64,000 nucleotides of DNA from an uncultured Oscillospiraceae bacterium (lineage in GTDB: Bacteria > Bacillota > Clostridia > Oscillospirales > Oscillospiraceae), in contig CAJUEC010000009.1 in assembly GCA_910585155.1 (NCBI GenBank), positions 1 to 64,000 of the forward strand, given 5' to 3'. Positions 60,877 through 64,000 of the stretch are shown here, one piece after another. The translations under genes and the position numbers were made by a program. The notes under the pieces were generated by a model. It was not told the origin of the DNA. It did no database searches and saw nothing but the letters and a program-made list of their open reading frames with translations. The number at the start of each line of letters is the position of its first letter. The stretch's first letter is position 1.

Positions 60877-60963
60877 GCCGGAGTGGCGGAATTGGCAGAC
60901 GCCCGGGACTTAAAATCCCGTGGGAGAAATCCCGTGCCGGTTCGACCCCGGTCTCCGGCACCA
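60877..60963 (+). tRNA. tRNA-Leu (UAA)
   Basis: Acceptor GCCGGAG/CTCCGGC, D arm with GGCGGAATTGGCAGACG, anticodon loop CTTAAAA giving UAA, long variable arm TGGGAGAAATCCCG typical of leucine tRNAs, GTTCGACCC T arm and encoded CCA. Confidence 0.96.
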
Positions 60964-60972
60964 ATTTTATAT

Positions 60973-61049
60973 CGCGGGGTGGAGCAGTCTGGTAGCTCAT
61001 CGGGCTCATAACCCGAAGGTCGTCGGTTCAAATCCGGCCCCCGCAACCA
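60973..61049 (+). tRNA. initiator tRNA-fMet (CAU)
   Basis: Starts CGCGGGG and ends CCCCGCAACCA, so position 1-72 is a C-A mismatch. The anticodon stem has GGG/CCC around CTCATAA. These are initiator hallmarks. CCA is encoded. Confidence 0.94.
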
Positions 61050-61050
61050 C

Positions 61051-61087
61051 AATCCTCTCGATTTCCTTGGAAATCGAGAGGATTTCT
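61051..61087 (+). terminator. terminator of tRNA operon
   Basis: AATCCTCTCGATTTCC and its complement around TTGG, followed by TTTCTTTGG. Confidence 0.85.
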
Positions 61088-61170
61088 TTGGTTTTCTGTA
61101 CTTTTCAGAGCGGTTTATTTTTCGCTTTCCCGCAAGACCCAGGTTTTGACCCATACGGGGAAATGTCCGC

Positions 61171-61715
61171 TTAGTTCCCAACAGCACCGGAGAGGATATT
61201 CGCCATGGTGTTTGCCGCCTGACGCTGGACCTGGGTGGTGACGTGGGCGTAGGTGTCCAGGGTAAAGCCCGCGCTGTAGTGGCCCAGCATCCCGGAGACG
61301 GTCTTGATATCCACACCGTTTTGCAGAGCTACCGTGGCGAACGTATATCTCATATCGTGGAATCGAATCCGGGGCAGTCCAACCTGTTTCAGCACCCAGT
61401 GGAGCATGTGGAGCACGCTGTCCGGCGAGATGAGACCGCCTGTAGGCGAGGGGAACACATACTCACTGTAGGTTTTTCTCCGCTGGTCTTTGAGAATTTG
61501 CACCGCATCCTGCCCGATGGACACGCTTCGATAGGAGTTTTTCGTTTTCAGCGGAGCCTCTACCACCTCGCCATTGATCCGGGCGATCTGGCGGCGCACC
61601 TGAATCGTGCCTCGCTCCAGGTCGATGTCCTCCCACTTGAGGCCCAGCAGCTTGCCGCGCCGCAACCCGATGGCCAGCTCGACATAGCACATCTCGAACA
61701 CGCCGCTCGCCCTGG
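61171..61715 (-). pseudogene. tyrosine-type integrase, N-terminally truncated
   Basis: About 180 residues of the catalytic domain of a tyrosine recombinase. Visible are GLRRGKLLGLKWEDIDLERG (first catalytic Arg), RFHDMRYTFATVALQNG (HxxR), MLGHYSAGFTLDTYAH (second His and the nucleophile Tyr). The core-binding and arm-binding N-terminal parts, normally some 170 residues, are missing; upstream the frame runs into unrelated low-complexity sequence. The catalytic residues survive but the protein should not recombine alone. It lies next to a tRNA-fMet gene, a classical integration target, and marks a decayed mobile element. Confidence 0.85.
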
Positions 61716-61946
61716 CTTTGTGGCGGAAGAAAAATGCTGGGAGGCGGCAGAGGAAGAGTAATGGAGGACAAAGCGGAAGTGCGACCGGGGGACAAGGTAA
61801 ATACGAATTATTTGTTTTATTTTGCCGAACCATTCTTGTCCCTGCTTTCTTTCCCTGTTACAATGGATACTGCTGTAGAAAATGTAAAAATATTTGTGCC
61901 TTTTATCAGGCTTGCTGCTCTAACATACAGAAAGCAGGTGATTGCA
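61716..61946. other. junction between GC-rich backbone and AT-richer insert
   Basis: No gene accepted. Base composition changes within this stretch from GC-rich to AT-rich (from about 61800). A plus-strand frame leads in from here to the sigma gene but lacks a good start. Confidence 0.5.
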
Positions 61947-62435
61947 ATGAATGAGTTTGAAAAAATGAGAAAGGATTGCACATCCATTGTGTATCGCTTT
62001 TTGCTTTCAATGTGTGGCAATGAGGATTTAGCAGAAGAATTGACTTCCGAAACCTTTTATCAGGCGTATCTGCATATTGACAAGTTTAGGGGTGAATGCA
62101 AACCGGAAACTTGGTTGTGTCAAATTGCGAAAAACGCTCTATATAAGGAAACAAAGAGGATAAAACGGATTACCCCATGGGAGCAGTTTAGAGCATCTGA
62201 AACAGATAGCGGAGATATTTTAGAGAAGCTGTCCAACAAGGAACAGGCATTGAAAATTCACAGGCATCTACATCACCTCAGCGAACCATACAAGGAAGTG
62301 TTCATGCTGCGGGTGCTGGGTGAATTGAAATTTCAAGAGATTGCTGACCTGTTTGGAAAATCGGAGTCATGGGCAAAGGTCACATTCTATCGGGCAAAGG
62401 ATAAACTAATTGAACTTATGGAGGCAGAAAAATGA
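61947..62435 (+). CDS. ECF-type sigma factor on AT-rich insert
   Basis: A 162-residue sigma factor: region 2 with SIVYRFLLSMCGNEDLAEELTSETFYQAY and WLCQIAKNALYKETKR, region 4 with EPYKEVFMLRVLGELKFQEIADLFGKS and a K/R-rich end. Codon use is AT-rich, unlike the other two sigma factors of the window, which suggests acquisition from a lower-GC clostridium. The ATG at 61947 has CAGGTGA upstream; the longer frame has no ribosome site. It overlaps its anti-sigma gene by four bases. Confidence 0.88.
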   Translation: MNEFEKMRKDCTSIVYRFLLSMCGNEDLAEELTSETFYQAYLHIDKFRGECKPETWLCQIAKNALYKETKRIKRITPWEQFRASETDSGDILEKLSNKEQALKIHRHLHHLSEPYKEVFMLRVLGELKFQEIADLFGKSESWAKVTFYRAKDKLIELMEAEK

Positions 62436-63127
62436 ATATCAGTTGCAAGATTGCGGAAGATTTACTTCCACTGTATCTGGACAATAGCTGCTCGGAGGAC
62501 AGCCAAGCTGCATTAGAAGAACATTTAAAGGATTGCCCCTCTTGCCGTATGAAGCTGAACAGAATGCAAAGCGATATTACAGACGAGATTCATCCAGAAC
62601 AATCCGCACCAAAACTGGCGAACTATGCAAAAAAGGTTAGGCGCCATCGTGTCCGTGTAGCTGTGTTCGTTGTCGTTGTTTCCATCCTCTCGTCTGTTGT
62701 CCTTGCGTTGGGTTATTTAACAATCAGGGATATGCATATGCAGTCCTCCCCCATTATTTTTGGAGTGGAGCCGGGAACCCATAATCTTACCGCAAACGAT
62801 TTTGAAACAACAGCAGAGAAAATCGGGCAATATGACTTTTATACAAACTATAGCCAAATTGAAGTAACAGTACAAAGGAATGACAACTTTCAGGGAACGG
62901 TCATGCTGTGGAATACAGCAAACAGCAACAGCTTTATTCAGATTCGCGATGTAAGTGAAAGAGCGGCAAGCTGCACATTTACAGGCCTTTCGTCATCTAA
63001 TCGTTACAAAATAACCTGCGACAATTTGGAGGGGGCGAAAATCACCGTCAGCGAAGGACGGACGATTAGCTTCTGGCATAGTCTGGGGTCTGTGCTGAGT
63101 GATATTATAGGAACCGTAGGCGGATAA
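62432..63127 (+). CDS. zinc-finger anti-sigma factor
   Basis: A 231-residue anti-sigma protein. The N-terminus has the ZAS/zf-HC2 zinc motif (CKIAEDLLPLYLDN, then HLKDCPSCR with the HxxxCxxC core), a basic juxtamembrane segment (KKVRRHRVRV), one transmembrane helix at about 73-97 and an extracellular domain of about 130 residues without recognised family. It is expected to bind and inactivate the sigma factor encoded just upstream until an envelope or redox signal releases it. AT-rich like its partner. Confidence 0.85.
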   Translation: MNISCKIAEDLLPLYLDNSCSEDSQAALEEHLKDCPSCRMKLNRMQSDITDEIHPEQSAPKLANYAKKVRRHRVRVAVFVVVVSILSSVVLALGYLTIRDMHMQSSPIIFGVEPGTHNLTANDFETTAEKIGQYDFYTNYSQIEVTVQRNDNFQGTVMLWNTANSNSFIQIRDVSERAASCTFTGLSSSNRYKITCDNLEGAKITVSEGRTISFWHSLGSVLSDIIGTVGG

Positions 63128-63185
63128 GAGCAGTTACGATAGATAGAATTTTCCCACTCCGTTTCCTATCGGTGAGCGTTATTAG

Positions 63186-63272
63186 CCTTTGTGCCGCAGC
63201 ATCAACATCATCCCGCCTTGGCCCTTATCCCTGCTTTCCGCGTAGCAGATGTTGACCGGCAGATCTCACGGC
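63186..63272 (-). pseudogene. short gene relic, possible conjugative-element C-terminus
   Basis: On the minus strand an open stretch of about 28 codons ends with the sequence GQGGMMLMLRHKG and a stop, preceded by VNICYAESRDK. It looks like the C-terminus of a longer protein whose remainder is gone; I suspect a mobile-element protein but cannot name the family. It is consistent with decay of the element marked by the truncated integrase. Confidence 0.3.
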
Positions 63273-63300
63273 AACTTCTCATCAAATTTGAACTTTTTAT

Positions 63301-63318
63301 AAACTACTGGAATAGTGT
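63301..63318 (+). promoter_or_regulatory. upstream BlaI-type operator
   Basis: AAACTACTGGAATAGTGT resembles the downstream perfect palindrome with three mismatches; it abuts the -35 box. Confidence 0.65.
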
Positions 63319-63346
63319 TGACAAACCCGCACGACTGTGATAGTGT
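63318..63346 (+). promoter_or_regulatory. promoter of second blaI operon
   Basis: TTGACA (63318-63323), 17-bp spacer, TAGTGT (63341-63346), flanked on both sides by operator-like palindromes. Confidence 0.7.
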
Positions 63347-63355
63347 ATACAGCGT

Positions 63356-63373
63356 AAACTATTGCAATAGTTT
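63356..63373 (+). promoter_or_regulatory. perfect 18-bp operator palindrome
   Basis: AAACTATTGCAATAGTTT is a perfect inverted repeat between the -10 box and the start of the BlaI-type gene, the usual place of a BlaI/MecI operator. Confidence 0.75.
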
Positions 63374-63390
63374 GAAAGGAAGTGATTGAA

Positions 63391-63768
63391 ATGACCGTCA
63401 AGCTCTTTGACTCGGAGCTGAAAGTCATGGATGTGCTGTGGAAAGAAGGAGATATGCCGGCAAAACAAATTTCGGACGTGCTCAAGGAGACCACCGGCTG
63501 GAACATGAATACCACCTACACCGTCATCAAGAAGTGCATCGCCAAGGGCGCCATTGAGCGCAGGGAGCCGAATTTCCTGTGCCACGCCCTGATCGCCCGG
63601 GATGTGGTCCAGGCGGCGGAGACAGAGGAGCTGCTTCACAAGCTGTTCGACAGCTCCCCCGACCTGCTGTTTGCGTCCCTGCTGGGCCGTCAAAGGCTGT
63701 CAAAACCCCAGATCGACAACCTGCGGCGCATGGTTTCGGAGCTGCAGGCCCAGGAGGAGAGCGAATGA
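63391..63768 (+). CDS. BlaI/MecI/CopY-family repressor
   Basis: A 125-residue winged-helix repressor: LFDSELKVMDVLWKEGDMPAKQISDVL, then WNMNTTYTVIKKCIAKGAIERREPNF, with a helical dimerisation tail (SKPQIDNLRRMVSEL). The ATG at 63391 was chosen over an upstream GTG for ribosome-site spacing. Two operator palindromes flank its promoter, so it should repress its own operon. It overlaps the next gene by four bases. GC content returns to the backbone level inside this gene. Confidence 0.9.
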   Translation: MTVKLFDSELKVMDVLWKEGDMPAKQISDVLKETTGWNMNTTYTVIKKCIAKGAIERREPNFLCHALIARDVVQAAETEELLHKLFDSSPDLLFASLLGRQRLSKPQIDNLRRMVSELQAQEESE

Positions 63769-64000
63769 GCCTGGTGCAAATGACGCTGTACGGCGGGGCG
63801 TTCGTCCTGTTCGTCGTGGTGGTTCGGGCGCTGGCCCTCCACCGCCTGCCCAAGGGGGCGTTCCTGGTCCTGTGGGAGATGGCGGCACTGCGGCTGCTTC
63901 TGCCCTTTACCATCCCGCTGCCCTTTGGCCTGCTCGCTCCCCCGGAGCCTCTGACCGCGGTGGGGGAATATCTGGCGGCGGGCGGGACCTCCCCGTCGGG
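63765..64000 (+). CDS. BlaR1/M56-family membrane protein, N-terminal part
   Basis: The first 78 codons of a gene that runs off the right edge. The start ATG overlaps the BlaI stop (ATGA). The visible part is hydrophobic (a first helix within FVLFVVVVRALAL and a second around LPFTIPLPFGLL), as in BlaR1-like M56 peptidases, with RLPKGAFLVLWEMAALRLLLPF typical of their N-terminus. The peptidase motif would lie beyond the window, so the assignment rests on context. Confidence 0.72.
   Translation, partial: MSLVQMTLYGGAFVLFVVVVRALALHRLPKGAFLVLWEMAALRLLLPFTIPLPFGLLAPPEPLTAVGEYLAAGGTSPS

Noticed and set aside
61171..61833. Intact integrase gene
   Set aside because: The N-terminal 40 codons are unrelated Pro/Leu-rich sequence and the core-binding domain is absent, so it is treated as a truncated relic.
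61171..64000. Prophage or complete integrative element
   Set aside because: Apart from the integrase fragment and a short relic there are no structural, replication or transfer genes.

Overview
The window looks like a chromosome segment of a spore-forming, high-GC member of the Clostridia, most likely an Oscillospiraceae gut organism of the Flavonifractor/Lawsonibacter/Pseudoflavonifractor type. This is inferred from GC-rich codon use, strong AGGAGG-type ribosome binding sites, dipicolinate synthase genes, a Spo0A-type DNA-binding domain, a yabM-mazG-yabO-like block and the HrcA/CIRCE heat-shock operon. No rRNA genes, CRISPR array or intact phage is present. Two tRNA genes lie near the right end.

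Layout. 0.2-8.2 kb (mostly minus): nucleotide-kinase-like protein plus phosphopantetheinyl transferase, a polysaccharide deacetylase, two COG0523 metal GTPases (one with a His/Cys repeat tract), an ECF sigma/anti-sigma pair and a transglutaminase-SLH surface protein. 8.3-14.2 kb: MarR-controlled heterodimeric ABC exporter and a WYL regulator read in frame into a zinc-ribbon protein. 14.3-18.5 kb: a 164-bp palindromic repeat, a second sigma/anti-sigma pair, a LytTR-DUF3021 pair, a perfect parS site, and corA behind a long leader with an internal terminator. 18.7-21.8 kb: dpaAB, FMN riboswitch-ribU, rubrerythrin. 21.9-30 kb: YfcC transporter, LacI regulator, a domain-swapped GH3 enzyme, a CBM-like lipoprotein and an alpha/beta-hydrolase lipoprotein, probably one carbohydrate-use locus. 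30-35 kb: AgrC-like kinase with LytTR regulator, a stand-alone Spo0A_C protein with an XRE regulator behind a structured leader, and a BlaI/M56 peptidase module with a small secreted protein. 35.4-39.7 kb: hybrid kinase coupled to a solute-binding lipoprotein, then a second palindromic repeat. 39.8-43.7 kb: rpiB, a PHP phosphatase, a repeat-filled gap and a PMT-type glycosyltransferase.

44-49.2 kb: CIRCE-hrcA-grpE-dnaK-dnaJ. 49.2-55.2 kb (minus): yjdF behind a probable yjdF riboswitch, rqcP, HU, mazG, a SpoVB-like flippase, an MTA/SAH-type deaminase and a purine nucleoside phosphorylase. 55.4-60.7 kb: greA, a DUF1576 membrane protein with an Arg-rich tail, a triplicated terminator cassette, paired chromate transporters and nadE. 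60.8-64 kb: tRNA-Leu and tRNA-fMet, a truncated integrase, an AT-richer insert with a third sigma/anti-sigma pair, and a second BlaI/BlaR1-type module that runs off the right edge.

Themes. Envelope and stress signalling is dense: three ECF sigma/anti-sigma pairs, two BlaI/M56 modules, LytTR, GHKL and hybrid kinases. RNA-level control recurs: an FMN riboswitch, a probable yjdF riboswitch and two unassigned leaders (corA and XRE-Spo0A_C). The unassigned leaders and the family of about 163-bp palindromes are the best candidates for something undescribed. All assignments come from reading motifs and context only; no database search was possible.
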